A stretch of DNA of 64,000 bases from Siphonodentalium dalli (Eukaryota; Mollusca; Scaphopoda; Gadilida; Siphonodentaliidae). The position numbers and the translations under genes are program-made. This document shows, in pieces, positions 1 to 11,621 of this stretch. The stretch is taken from the NCBI GenBank assembly GCA_032622095.1, contig CP136063.1, positions 267,587,426-267,651,425 of the forward strand, written 5' to 3'. The notes under the pieces are model-generated. The model ran no database searches. It saw only the letters and a program-made list of their open reading frames with translations, and was not told the origin of the DNA. The first letter of the stretch is position 1. Every line of letters starts with the position of its first letter.

Positions 1-518
1 ACTTGACCTGTGCTTTGAGCTGATAAATAGAGGATCCCTTATGAGTCAAATTCCATATGAAATTTATTAACAAGCGAGGCTCAAATAGAATTTAGTGGAC
101 GAGGTTAATAAACTTTGTATAGAATAGTGACAAATTTGAGTTCTTTTTTATCACATAATCACATTTTAGCAAGAAAAACCCATCTAGAAATGGCTGGGGG
201 TAAAAATTATATTCATCTCCTTATCACAACCAAAGAGGAAGTAAAGATACCTTCAAGAAAAAATATATAGTTCCATGTTAAAAGTGTCTTTTCATGTTGA
301 GAAAATTTTTCAACCACCCATATCACCCACGTTTATCTAACAGTCAACACTAAATAACCTAACACAGATTTAATATCATAGTTATATTGTAATTAACGTA
401 CTAATAACATTGATCGATATCATGGCGCTAAGCTCTTATGCCACTGCTCCTGCCAATAATGCAAGTCTATCTTACTAAAAATATCAGCACAGGTTTTAGG
501 GGCTAATTATGTGATAAA
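1..518. other. Gene-free AT-rich flank
   Basis: No coding frame or RNA gene is visible. The first 30 bases (acctgtgctttgagctgata) match a stretch near 1131-1150 and belong to the same interspersed repeat. The rest is unremarkable AT-rich sequence. Confidence 0.5.
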
Positions 519-526
519 CTCATATG

Positions 527-971
527 CAAGCCTGCAAATAGTGTGCCTGTCATTTGCAGAATGAGGTCCCCAGAGGGTGAATTTAGTGATGCTATCCCGC
601 ATAGCGGGCTAGCATCACCAAATTCACCCTCTGGAGACCTCATTCTGCTTAGGCCCCATCTTCTGGGAAGTATCTATTGTATCAAATTAACATTGGTTTT
701 AGTTACTTTTTCCCTTCTGGGAAGTTTCTATATCCCCTAATTTGCAGAAGATAAAATTCAAAATCGAGGTGCTCAATGGGTGAACATCACCACCTTCAAC
801 TGGGAACTTCATTCTGATCCTAGGTCTCCCATAGCAGTTGATGGCCTAAGCAGAATGAGGTCCCCAGAGGGTGAATTTAGTGATGCTAGCCTGCTTTGCG
901 GGATAGTGTCACTAAATTCACCCTCTGGGGACCTCATTCTGCAAATGACAGACACACTATTTGCAGGCTTG
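527..971. mobile_element. Double-hairpin hAT-type MITE, copy 1
   Basis: The 445-bp element starts CAAGCCTGCAAATAGTGTG and ends with its reverse complement. It carries two hairpins of about 93 bp (556-648 and 850-942), each with arms GCAGAATGAGGTCCCCAGAG and its complement. The flanks ctcatatg and cacacata fit a decayed 8-bp duplication of ctcacata. The uninterrupted target is present at about 1146-1180, where aaactcacatacc runs straight into the sequence found to the right of the element. It has no transposase, so it would be a non-autonomous hAT-like element; the superfamily is inferred from the 8-bp duplication, which is exact in copy 2 at 37576. Confidence 0.8.
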
Positions 972-1240
972 CACACATACCAAATTTGGTTTCGATCCGA
1001 TAGCCCAAAATAAAGTTCTCATCCAGAAACTTTCTGAACGGACGAACTGATGAACGGATGGACAGATTATAAGTTGAAGAGGGGCCATAACTCTGGCAAA
1101 TATGGGCTGACCGAACCCATATTCGAACATGACCTGTGCTTAGAGCTGATAAACTCACATACCAAATTTGGTTTTGATCCGATAGGCCAAAATAAAGTTC
1201 TAATCTGGACACAAAAAAAACAATTGGGGGGACAACAGAA
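972..1240. repeat. Interspersed repeat holding the empty site of the hairpin element
   Basis: The phrase accaaatttggtt-tcgatccgata occurs at about 978-1004 and again at about 1159-1185, each followed by a conserved ccaaaataaagttct stretch. A third partial copy begins the window. The frames that cross it do not look coding. Function unknown. Confidence 0.55.
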
Positions 1241-1914
1241 TACTCATGAATAGACTATAAATGTCTCAGATCAGTTAGAGAAATTACTCGTGTAGGTTCC
1301 TGGAACAAAATGACCCCACTCCCAAAAGAACATATCTCCGTTATAAATTTTCATTTGTTCCAGGTACATGTGGGTATACCGAAAATTGTGCAAAAACCCC
1401 AAAAAAGAATCTTTTTGTGAAGGATGGTTTTGAGTGTGGCTTCTTAGTTTATTTTTTCATACCGTGGTAAAAAAAAGTTATTATTTCACCAAATCTACGC
1501 AAAAAGTCATATGGAAATACATGTAGGTGATAAATTCCTATCAATTACATATAGTATGTTCAGAATACAAAGTGTTTCTAGTAATTATTGATCTGTTTTG
1601 ACTGTGTCTAGACTTCTTTGATCCCATCATTGTTACTTGACAACTTAAATGTATACCACTACCCACCATCTACCATTCAGCCTTATGACAGACAATGGTA
1701 TTAATCTTCATTAAAATTGTTTTATTACATTTGATAGTGCACTGCCCTGAGTGTCTTGTGTTACCCAGCAAGCTGTATCACCTAATAGTTGACCCAGTCA
1801 TTGCACATGTTACAAAATCAATTTGGTTTTTGAATTAGATTTCCAATTTTTGGGTAAAAAAAACTTTGGCAAAATTAAATTTTTTGGGGCCATTTAAAAA
1901 CAAAATTGCCCATT
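1241..1914. other. Gene-free stretch
   Basis: AT-rich sequence without a credible frame, splice-bounded exon or tandem repeat. Nothing recognised. Confidence 0.4.
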
Positions 1915-1977
1915 GACCTATGATTACATATGTATTCTCTTATATATGTGAAGCTCCCTATGGGAAACTCGGATATA

Positions 1978-2926
1978 CAGTAAAACCTCCACATACCGGA
2001 ACCTCTGCTATCCGGATCCCTCGCCAATCCGAATGAAATGTCCGGTCCCGAATTCACCCACGTGCATTCTCACTAAAAATTACCTCTAAAATCCGGAACC
2101 TCCAAATTCCAGATATCGGACGGGTTTGTCAGTCCATAATTAAGCGAACACTGTGATTATTAGCTCTGAACACCGGACGAGATCTCGTATCTGCCGATAC
2201 GAGATCGGTCGAGACGAGAGTATAGCGACTACGTACTCCAGTATAAGCGGACCGTTTAATTAGCGTTCTTTTGTTCGGCGTATGCTTTGAACTGGATTGT
2301 AACAACAGGAGTCTTATTAGATATCTACGCTCATTTCACACATTGAGTGAACAATGGTGATTTCACAGATCGAGAACTAGAGCACTGACATATTGTTTTT
2401 GCAACAGTTATTGCGTCGAGTTAATTGGACTCTGTTTTTACAACCATTGTCAAAACAATAAATTGCTATAATTGCCCGATGTTGGCGTATAGTCAATGAC
2501 TGAGCCTTCGCGAAAACTACATCGAACAGAGTTAACACTAGACCAGAAAGTCAAAGTTATTAAAGATCTCAGCTCAACGCCTAAGCCGACATGCAAAGAA
2601 CTAAGTGTTAAATATGGCATCGGCAAATCAACGATCAGCGACATCGGCAAGAATCGAGACAGTTTCTTTCTAAAGTCGGACTAGTTGCACAAATCATGTT
2701 CTATATATGTTTTATATTATTTGTTATGTTTGTATTTTACATGTATTTCTTTCTCGTAATTATTCAATAAATTCTCATCAATCAATAATACAATCTTGGT
2801 CATTCTTGGTATTAGACGGCGGCAATATATCACCGACGGTGACGCGATTTTCTATAAACCCGACACCTCTCTAAACCGGACGGAAGGGCCGGTCCGAAGA
2901 GTGTTCGGTTTAGAGAGGTTTCACTG
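1978..2926 (+). mobile_element. Pogo/Tigger-type element, internally deleted
   Basis: The left end CAGTAAAACCTCC and the right end GGTTTCACTG are inverted, and each is flanked by TA, the usual target duplication of the pogo/Tc1-mariner group. The right end continues as aaccggacgg...gttcggtttagagagg, the complement of the common Tigger-type terminus. Inside is only the first DNA-binding part of a transposase (2496-2684); a full Tigger transposase is several hundred residues, so most of the gene is lost. It sits inside an older TTAA hairpin element. Confidence 0.8.
2496..2684 (+). pseudogene. Tigger transposase N-terminal fragment (CENP-B-type HTH)
   Basis: The 62-residue frame begins with ATG and reads LTLDQKVKVIKDL, then KELSVKYGIGKSTISDI. 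This is the Psq-like helix-turn-helix of CENP-B and Tigger/pogo transposases: a basic N-terminus, the LxxxxKxxVI helix, then the GIGKSTISDI recognition helix at about residues 42-51. The frame stops right after the first DNA-binding domain. There is no second HTH and no DDE catalytic domain, so it cannot be an active transposase. It could only survive as a small DNA-binding protein, for which there is no evidence. Confidence 0.8.
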
Positions 2927-2999
2927 TATACGGTAAGAGAATAAATTGGCACAGGGTTTTCAAAAAATTTCAGGAAGCTCCTGTTATGAGAAGTTTAAA

Positions 3000-4837
3000 G
3001 TCGCCAAAGCTGGTTACAGCTTGACAATAACATGTAGAATGTTAATTTAATTAACGACTTGCATAAGTTTGCTAATTACCATTGATACATGTACCATTAT
3101 GAATAAAGAATGTGATCAGTGTTTCCGTTTGAAAATTGAGTGACTCCTGCCAGACTGGGTGATAATCATCATAAGTACATGTACATCTATGTATTGATAA
3201 TCTCTCTCCCTAACTATATAGTGTACCCCATTAACCCCACCCCACAAAAGACATGGGCTTTTGACTAGCAACTTTAAGTCTGAGTGGTTAGTAGGATGGT
3301 GGCAACAAGGCAGATGTATGCACCCTATTGCAGCTGCATATTGCAAGGAATAGAAAACTGTATCAACTGTTAGACCAAAATTTACTTTTGCCAAATAAAA
3401 ATATTTTTTGCCAAATTATTTTAGCATTTGCCAAATGCTATCCCTGATAGTATCATTTTCTGCAACCTTAAGTATTATGTTTTGACACTCGCAGGTTGAA
3501 CGACTTTTGATATCCATAGAAAAGCAGTTAGTTAATAACAAATTATACTCACATCTCTAATATTGTGGTTTATCATACAACAATAAGCCAATCACCGAAT
3601 AATACAATGGTAGAAGGGTTGCTTCATCAGAAGGGCACATAACAGGAGGATTACTAATACGTCCAACCATCATTACTAATGCTATGAGATTAACTGAATC
3701 TTAACAGAGGTGTTAACTTTCCCTGAACCTTGTAAAACACCACTAATATAATTATGTTGTAAGAGTTTCCTGAAATGAATGGTAATGATTGGCCAATATT
3801 TTTCAGATTGCTTGAGGAATTAAAAAGTAACTTGCCAAAACTTTCGCCAATTGAAAATATTTTTTGCCAAATGTTAATTATTTTTGCCATAGTCAAATTT
3901 GGCAAATGGCAGCGCGAACTCTGTCCACATACCTGATTCATCAGAGCAGCCCCTTTCCTTCCTCTTTCAGGTGGGTCCGGTGCAGCCTGCTTCTTCTTCC
4001 CAAACATGACTTAACCTGTTATAAACTGAAAGGAGTGCTCAAGATATAAATTTTCTGTCCTGAATCTCTTGTTGATCAGGGAATCGGATAAATGATTATA
4101 ACAAAACGCGAAGAATCAGTATTGGCAAAAAGACCATAGATCTATCAGGAATGGTAATACCGATTATCACAATGATATGACTTTGTATATAATCTCTTTG
4201 ACTTGTTCCAACCAATTGCAAAAAATAAACTGGTGAATGAACACTCAGATTAACAGTTGTTTTTGGTGTTGTAAGTAGAGGTGCCACGATTATTCATTTT
4301 GATAATTGATAGCCGGTCGTCAATAATCGACTATAATCGATTAATCGTACCTACTAACATCAGTGGAAGTATTCTGTAATATAGCCTATTGGCTGGGTGC
4401 TGGTTAACTGCACTGTCGCTGGTTGTTTGAGGCATTTTTATGTAATAAAGTGCATCAAAAACCACTGTTAATGACCAATGAACACCATGTATTGAATAGT
4501 TGTTGGCAATGTTATGGTTACAATATTTGTGAGTTCATTAGAACGAACGTAGCGATTAATTTCAGTGTTATGAATAGCCAAACATATAAACAATATAAAA
4601 GTAGGAATGCACGATGGATGGCTGGCGGTTCCTAAAAAAGGAAACTATAAGTTTCATCAAACTTCCAGAGCATAACAATCACAAAGGTGGACCCCCACCC
4701 GCAAATTGCAAGACTTAGAACAATTTAACTATTTGATAACATCAAGTTTCATTCAGCATTCACCGCATGATACGCGATAGCCTGTACTAGTAACATCTAA
4801 GTATACTTATGCAAACAAAGTATAGTCGCAAATGATT
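3000..4837. repeat. Gene-free stretch with inverted ttgccaaat-rich segments
   Basis: Two segments rich in tttttgccaaat and tttggcaaatg motifs lie at about 3370-3450 and 3835-3915. Similar motifs flank another stretch at 33230-33300 and 33960-34010. They may be ends of an unclassified element. No exon was recognised here. Confidence 0.35.
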
Positions 4838-5197
4838 TCACGGAAAACATCGCTGATTAAAATGTCGTAGGTTCCCTGGTTTCCAGAGAATGTCAATCAG
4901 CTCCCCATTGGTCCAATCAGATTCAAGGGCGAGTGCATCTAGTTCGTTGAACACGGTGACAGTCGATGGTATGTTTTGACCATATCTGGCCCGGTACATT
5001 CTGTCCAAAGTGGGAGGTTTATGTAGTGGGTACGATCTGTCTGTATAAACCCTCTGATACCACTTGCGTATTGTTGTAAAAGTAATTCCATTGTAGTCAG
5101 AGATCGAGCGTCGGCTGGTTAGGGTGGAAGGGGTTGGGAATATTTCTTTTTCAATATACTTTGTGAACGCATGGCTATATGCTTTTTTATCTACCAT
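4838..5197 (-). CDS. Unrecognised 119-residue protein
   Basis: An uninterrupted minus-strand frame runs from ATG at 5197 to TGA. Composition looks like real protein: mixed charged, aromatic and small residues, no low-complexity runs, and the blocks TFTTIRKWYQRVY (about residues 40-52), LDRMYRARYGQ and LESDWTNGELIDILW near the end. No signal peptide or membrane segment is visible. An in-frame TAG shortly before the ATG supports that start for a one-exon gene. No family was recognised. It may be a small host gene, a terminal exon or a remnant of a mobile element. No clear polyadenylation signal was seen just downstream. Coding status is inferred from composition and frame length. Confidence 0.45.
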   Translation of the reverse strand: MVDKKAYSHAFTKYIEKEIFPTPSTLTSRRSISDYNGITFTTIRKWYQRVYTDRSYPLHKPPTLDRMYRARYGQNIPSTVTVFNELDALALESDWTNGELIDILWKPGNLRHFNQRCFP

Positions 5198-5199
5198 TT

Positions 5200-5688
5200 C
5201 CTACGAAATTCCCTGATACAATTGGCGATAACGAATTGGCGATAAAAACATCAGTATCATTACTGCAGTGGCAATACAAGGCGCTCGTGACGTCGTTGAC
5301 TGGTTCAAAATCATGAATGAACTGACGTCACATCAATTGCGTGAAAAATCAAAACGACATTCCAACGTATATTCTTGCTTACTATAAACAAATAGTTCCA
5401 AGGTTTTAAATGTAACGTAACATTATTTAATTGCCTACGATCATGGGTATTATGGTATAACATATCACAAAGTAACTAATATGTATTTGTTCAGTATTTA
5501 TTATAAGTGTAAGAGATTGTGTCCATTGAATACAATTTCTGTTTACTTGCAGGTTGTGAGAATTTAGCAAAGCGAGCTAATCGCGTGACACAGATACCTT
5601 CAAATGCAGGTTGGGAGAATTTACTCAAGAAAGCTAATCTTCGGATACAAATGAAACAGTTTTGGCATTTAAGAAACTCCTAAAATGT
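5200..5688. other. Gene-free stretch
   Basis: AT-rich, with a short duplicated phrase (gcaggttgtgagaatttagca / gcaggttgggagaatttact) near 5550-5625. No gene recognised. Confidence 0.4.
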
Positions 5689-5774
5689 AATTTGTGCGGT
5701 GGATTCTGTCACACCAATGGTAGATAAATGTGTTATATGTAAATAAAGATATTAAAATAAAATAAATAAATAAA

Positions 5775-6165
5775 AAATATATATTTTTGTAAATAGACGG
5801 GCATTTTGATATCAGGAATATATCATAGAAATCTTGAGTTTGTGCTGATTTCAATTATCATAGCCTCAAAATTAATAAATGTGCAGACCCAAATAAGCAC
5901 TGTGCAGGGGGGAAATTTCCCAAGAAACTAATAAACGTGCATGCATGTTTATTTGGAGCCCAAGAGTACCGGCATTGTGAGGCGAGGATGTCCACTGCAG
6001 TCCACGAAAGTGCGACAAAACTATGTCTATGTATTAATTGAGCAAAATGATGTCTCAAAGCTTTCTCTCAGTCTATTTTGATAAAATGTGCCGTCAAAAT
6101 GTAGCAGCCAAATCCTGACCACATTTTAGTTATCAATTGTTCGATCACATCTATGAAAGTTGCAT
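5775..6165 (+). repeat. Segmental direct repeat, left copy
   Basis: Blocks of this stretch recur in the same order about 1.2-1.3 kb downstream: the agacgggcat block (5796 and 6924), then cacgaaagtgcgacaaaac (about 6003 and 7300), then tgtagcagccaaatcctgacc (about 6100 and 7402). The outer sequence between blocks differs. No coding frame survives across it. It is either a duplicated genomic segment or two copies of one dispersed repeat. Confidence 0.6.
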
Positions 6166-6859
6166 ATGCTTCTGTTCTTGTTTCAGCGAATGAATACCTA
6201 TTTTTTAGCAACACATTCTTATTTGCAATTTTAGATTTCGCCAAATTCAGCGATTGGCATTGTTTTTGCAAGGGCCTCGCTTTCATTCATCATACATGTA
6301 TTCACCTTCCAACATTCCGTAAATTGGCGTAATACTTATTTTTTGAAATATTGGGTGGGGCTTGTATGAATAATTATTTTTGTGTGCAAAAATATCAGGG
6401 GACCACAATGGAATTAAGCCTTCGAGTGCTTTTTGTGCCATCCCCGATATCTAGCCGTGCATGTACTCTACGATTTTTCTAAATTTCAGCCATCATACCA
6501 TTGGTATTCATTTTGACTTCTTTATAAGTGACAGCCTCATTTTTGCTTCAAAATTTGTGATTTCTAATATAGCCTAACAACTGAAATTATGTTAAAAACT
6601 CCTTTTTATTTGCTTGTAATTCATTAGTATATTTGTAACCTGTTAAAACAATATACATGTATGTCTCTATATAAAAAATAAATAAATCAATCAATCAATC
6701 AATGGTTTTACAAGAAGCTATTGATTAGTCGAGCAATAAACTCTTGGATGTGCATTGGTTGGATTTATCCCATTTGAAATCATTTGATTTATTCCATGAG
6801 TGTCTCAAGACTGACAAGAGTGACAAGACTAAGTTGAAAGTAATGAAAATTAGGTCTAG

Positions 6860-7470
6860 TTTTATAAGATTGCTGGCCAGGTAAATTGGGAATATTGTTT
6901 TTTATGAACTTATTTTTGTATACAGACGGGCATCTCCTTGATTTCGAATATAATTATGTTGTGCTGGAGAGGGGCACCAAAAATTGCAATATTGACAAGA
7001 TTTTTAATTTTATCACAAATTTACTGCAAGTGTACATGTAGGCAGTGTAGGCACGCACATGAAACATACATGTACATATATCGGTTTATGAATTATAGAT
7101 AGACATTTCGTGGATTATCCATACGTACGTAACCATATTAATAACAACAATATATACTAAATACTACCTTTAAAAAGATTGTGTTATTGAAATTCGAATG
7201 CTCTTCCGCAAACAAATAGGTGTGTTCGATTAAACGTCTCGGTTTTTGGCGTGTTATCGGCGTTGGAACGCGACGCCCGAGGACGTCCGTTGCAGTTCAC
7301 GAAAGTGCGACAAAACAACACGATGCACAATCATATTGATTGAGCAAATTGATGTCTCGAAGCTTTCTCTCAATCTATTTTGATAAAATGTGCAGTCAAA
7401 ATGTAGCAGCCAAATCCTGACCGCATTTTAGTTATTAATTGTTCGATCGTGCAGTGTTTGAAAGTTGCCC
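6860..7470 (+). repeat. Segmental direct repeat, right copy
   Basis: This is the second copy of the 5775-6165 unit, with the same blocks in the same order and scattered substitutions, for example gatgtctcgaagctttctct against gatgtctcaaagctttctct. The divergence shows the duplication is not recent. Confidence 0.6.
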
Positions 7471-9598
7471 TGAAAAATAACTGGGCTGCTGGACATTATT
7501 TAACATATTAAATTCCCAGTTATTATGTTTATAAATAGTGACCAGCTATTGTTCGAGGTGGTTGCTCCCCAGTTAGTCCACTGCTTGACACACGATAAAC
7601 AGGACAACACGCAATTTACCGAGTTAAAGATACATAATCCGATTCGATGGTCCCTGTATAATCAGATTCCGAACAACATTTCTTCAAGAAGACGTTTCAG
7701 TTTAACTGATATATAATATCAGAATCGATTACTTACCAACAAATAATGCTAACCACTGTCAACTATAGTAAAATATTTCCCAAAAACGTGTTATCATATC
7801 AACATTTTGTTCAAAGCAATTTCGTATATTGAGAGTATACATGTCGGCCGGCTAGTCGAATATTTGCTAGGCCGCCAAATATTCCAGGTGGTAAAACATA
7901 ACAAATTTCATAAATCGATATCTAATAACTCTGAGCTTTGATGTGTGGATTCATCGACTCGAATCAAATATTCTTTACCCACAAAGCCAAATAAATAGTA
8001 ATTCGTTAATTCAGATTATGACCCTTTAATCCACCAGAGTAACGCGTGGAGGGGGAGGGAGAAGTCAACACAGCGACCGAGTGTCTCGATCAGTGTCTGT
8101 TAAACGGTCAGTCAGGGACGTGACTAAATTGTTTGGGAGTTGTTCCACTTCTAATTTTCAACTGCAAACACCACCTTCCAAACTGGTGTACACGTACCTT
8201 AGAGATTCCATATGATCCTATTTGACGCCACAAAACTGTCAAATGTTGCTAGGTTTAATATACAAGACAATAATTATACCGTACCTACTTTTTGTGGGGT
8301 ACGTTCTGAAACTATTTTCAAAATTCCATTAAACCGCTTCAGGACCCAGCTTCCACCTCAAAATGCATGTCATTAGAAGGAGGAACAATTTCTCTGCGAG
8401 AAATTGGGAACTTGATCATCATCATATTTAGCCTCGAATATTCTTTAATATGCCTAGCAGACACCCCCCTTTCTTTTGACATCAATACATTTATGCACCA
8501 CATTCATTATGTTGGAAAATTATATGACGGATAGATTAATTCAGATAGACTTTAAACACTCTTATAAGAGATTTTGCCTTATGCGGAAGAAGAAGAGATT
8601 ATAAGCCATTATTTCTTTCACTGTAGTGCTCCATTCTGACTTGTTATTGTCATTCTGGAAGGCTATGTGTGATTTTCGTTGACCCGGGGCAGATGTGTCA
8701 CCTTGTCAACAACCACTTACCTGTATTGGTTAACGTATACCAAAAATGGTAGAGAGTGTTAAGTATGTTAAGCTTAAACTTAAAAGTACATGGCCAGATA
8801 TCGACTTTATAATATGACGTTATATAATACGTTAAATTTGAATTTGTGTAAAGAAAGCAAAACATTCCAATGATCGTCTCTAACAAAGAGCCTGTTTCAA
8901 TTTCCCAAAAGGGTTATAGAAAATAAAGACCGTCTTTCTCAATTGTTTTAATTGGCTCTGAATGCATTCCTGAGCGTTTTCCCGGATTTTCGTTTCAATG
9001 CCCTGGGGTAATTGTGTTGATGAATAATTTTGACTAATTTGGTATCCATCGGACATGCGTCTTCAAGCTGCCCAACACTTGACAAAATTCAACTGCATAC
9101 TACCTATACATCTATCTAATGTGAATCTAAAAGTCAACTAAGCGTGTAGGCAATTCTCTAAAAATAACGCATGTATATATAAACTGAACTTTGAAACTTA
9201 TTTGAACAAGTTCCAACTATAGTTTGGTATGATTTGTTAAGAATTAGGGATCCCGAATGTTATCTCGAAATTTGCTAATTTGTTTACAGTACTGCTTGAC
9301 AATTTTTCAATCCTGAACCTTAAATAACATTTCGACACGCACTTACCACCAAACGCATTATATCAGTTATATAATAATAAATTGTTAGTACTCATACTGT
9401 TACCTGTAAAATATACATCTTTATATCACACAGAGCCATAATATGGAATTCATGAATAGCAAAAAGCTCCATATATGGAATGCTATACTCCAGAACTTTG
9501 ACATGTAGCACTGAATGCACGGAACGGGGCTGGATGGATCCAATAAGGCCGCGTAACTCATCAAATATTATTTAGTATTTGAGTGGGTCACTGTGGGT
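7471..9598. other. Gene-free stretch
   Basis: AT-rich intergenic-type sequence. No exon, RNA gene or well-bounded repeat was recognised. The longest frames are short and of poor composition. Confidence 0.4.
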
Positions 9599-9608
9599 GA
9601 TTACTATG

Positions 9609-10391
9609 GCTGATGGGGTCATTGTCACAAGGCTCCGGTCACATTCGTAGCCAGCTTTTTAAATCGATCACAAATGTAGCCAGCTTTTCTACGGCGATCA
9701 CATTTGTAGCCAGCTTTTCATATTCATGCGAGCCTCAATGAACAAGATTAGGTTAGTCTCATTTTTCTGAGTTCATGAATGAAAAACAACATAAATTTTA
9801 ATTTGATATTAGTTCATCTAATAACCTGAGGTTTCCGATCAATGTCGTTAGATGCTCGAATTATATTCCAATAAAGTTTTGGAGCATGACGTCGATATTT
9901 TAGTCACGAACGCGATGACGTCATATTTCGCGCCATATAAAGCATGGAATTAGAAAAGCTGGCTACGAATGTGATCGCCGGCGAAAAGCTGGCTACATTT
10001 GTGATCGATTTAAAAAGCTGGCTACGAATGTGACCGAAGCCTTGTGACAATGACCCCATCGTACGCTGGCTGAAGGGGTCGCTCTCACCAAAAAAAGCGC
10101 TGAAGGGTACACAGGATTTTAAAATGTGCTGAAGGGCACACAGGTTTTTAAATCTCGTTTTAAATGACGTTTAGTATTCGTATCTGCCATGATTTATGTT
10201 AGAGAATGATTGTTTGCGTTCCAATGAACATTAAAATGAACAGAAAACAAACTCAGTGGGCATCAGACTTTCAGAAATACAGTTTTAGAATTGGTGTTAG
10301 TGCCGATCACAAACCCTGTGTACCCTTCAGCACATTTTCCAAACCCTGTGTACCCTTCAGCACTTTTTTTGGTGAGAGTGACCCCTTCAGC
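9609..10391. mobile_element. GCTGAAGGGG inverted-repeat element, interrupted near its left end
   Basis: Terminal inverted repeats of about 80 bp start GCTGAAGGGGTC (seen complete at 10069) and contain the iterated phrase tgctgaagggtacacagg. The right end finishes CCTTCAGC at 10391. The 9-mer ATTACTATG lies at 9600-9608 and 10392-10400, a probable target duplication. The left GCTGA is separated from the rest by an inserted GTAGCCAGC element. It encodes nothing convincing. The superfamily is unassigned; an 8-9 bp duplication would suit a hAT-like element. Confidence 0.65.
9612..10060. mobile_element. GTAGCCAGC-iteron MITE, copy 1
   Basis: The termini GATGGGGTCATTGTCACAAG and its complement bound the element. 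Each end has three direct copies of a roughly 25-bp iteron ending gtagccagctttt, inverted between the two ends. The flanks TTACTATGGCTGA and GTACGCTGGCTGA agree at 10 of 13 positions. It lies five bases inside another element. No transposase is present. Confidence 0.8.
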
Positions 10392-10789
10392 ATTACTATG
10401 CCCTTCACTATTAACTAGAACCACTATATATAGAAATTCTGACTAAGGAGGAATGCCATAATATTATTTATTGAGATCTGATCTCCCAACAAACATACAT
10501 TAAACATGTGAACAATAATGAAACCTTACTCTCACTTTTCTCTCCTCATCGTGCTTGCACTCCACCTTTTACAAATGAAATTATTATGAATTCTGCCCAC
10601 ATAAATATATAACACATATATTCACAATTAGGTAATCAGAAAAGACACAAAATCTCAAGAAATAACCATTATTCTAGCGGTAAGCGAATCACAATGAAGA
10701 ATGATATACAACTTATTTAAAATTTTAAACAAAACTACAAAAGGGATAGGGTGCATGGGTAGGAAAATTGAATCGGCGTGACGCTGCAT

Positions 10790-11364
10790 GATGGGGTCAT
10801 TGTCACAAGGCTTCGGTCACATTCGTAGCCAGCTTTTTAAATCGATCACAAATGTAGCCAGCTTTTCTACGGCGATCACATTTGTAGACAGCTTTTCATA
10901 TTCATGCGAGCCTCAATGAACAAGATTAGGTTCGTGTCGGCGCACACGATCCCGGTTGTCCCCGATTTATCCGGCAGCCGGATTTAACCGGGCACAATCG
11001 GGATCGTGTGCGCGCGCCGACACTTATATATTAGTCTCATTTTTCTGAGTTGATGAATGAAAAACAACATAAATTTTAACTTGATATTATAGTTCATCTA
11101 TTAACCTGAGGTTTCCCATCAATGTCGTTAGATATGCTCGAATTATATTTCTATATAAGTTGATAAACGAAGTAAGTTTTGGAGCATGACGTCGATATTT
11201 TAGTCACGAACACGATGACGTCATAGTTCGCGCCATATAAAGCATGGAATTAGAAAAGCTGGCTACGAATGTGATCGCCGACGAAAAGCTGGCTACATTT
11301 GTGATCGATTTAAAAAGCTGGCTACGAATGTGACCGAAGCCATGATTGTGACAATGACCCCATC
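10790..11364. mobile_element. GTAGCCAGC-iteron MITE, copy 2, with nested palindrome
   Basis: It has the same termini and iterons as copy 1, in the same orientation of the asymmetric middle. It is longer because a 90-bp palindrome is inserted at about 10934-11023. Near the right end cttgtgacaat has become catgattgtgacaat. The short frames running through it are translations of the inverted repeats. Confidence 0.8.
10934..11023. mobile_element. GC-rich palindromic insertion inside a MITE
   Basis: The arms GTGTCGGCGCACACGATCCC and the near-complement ending CGCGCCGACAC enclose about 20 bp. Copy 1 of the host element reads attaggttagtctc at the same point, so the extra 90 bp (plus a few AT bases, ttatata) is a clean insertion. 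Its base composition is far richer in GC and CpG than its surroundings. Confidence 0.7.
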
Positions 11365-11621
11365 GGCCGAAGTGACATGTCGAAGAATTCGAAATCCAGT
11401 GAACAATATGATGAGAGAGTGGGTGGGTGCGAAGCCCCCGGGATGGTCGAAAAGATCGATTGATCTTCTCCTTCAACCCACTAGAGCGAACAATATTCGA
11501 CGCGAAAAGCTTTTATACCTGAGATTTGTATTATGGGATATCCAAGAGAATCATGGGAAGTTCAAAGGTGACTATATATAGTTTCGTCTAACAGTAGTGT
11601 ACCGATATGGCCGGAGTAATG

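Larger units (their letters stand above)
1915..2998. mobile_element. TTAA hairpin MITE split by a Tigger insertion
   Basis: About 1930-1977 reads as the first arm of the hairpin family seen at 46459 (tattctcttatatatg, then ctccctatggga). The matching arm resumes at 2929 with gtaagagaat, then ttggcacagggttttc and a tail (aaatttcaggaagctcc) that matches the 46459 copy in reverse. The 949 bp between them are a pogo/Tigger element. The original outer ends are not clear. Confidence 0.6.

Noticed and set aside
543-1013. Two plus-strand frames with RMRSPEGEFSDA and LNSPSGDL blocks, also seen at 37543-37804
   Set aside because: They are translations of the hairpin arms of a mobile element, the same words appearing on both strands. 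Not protein genes.
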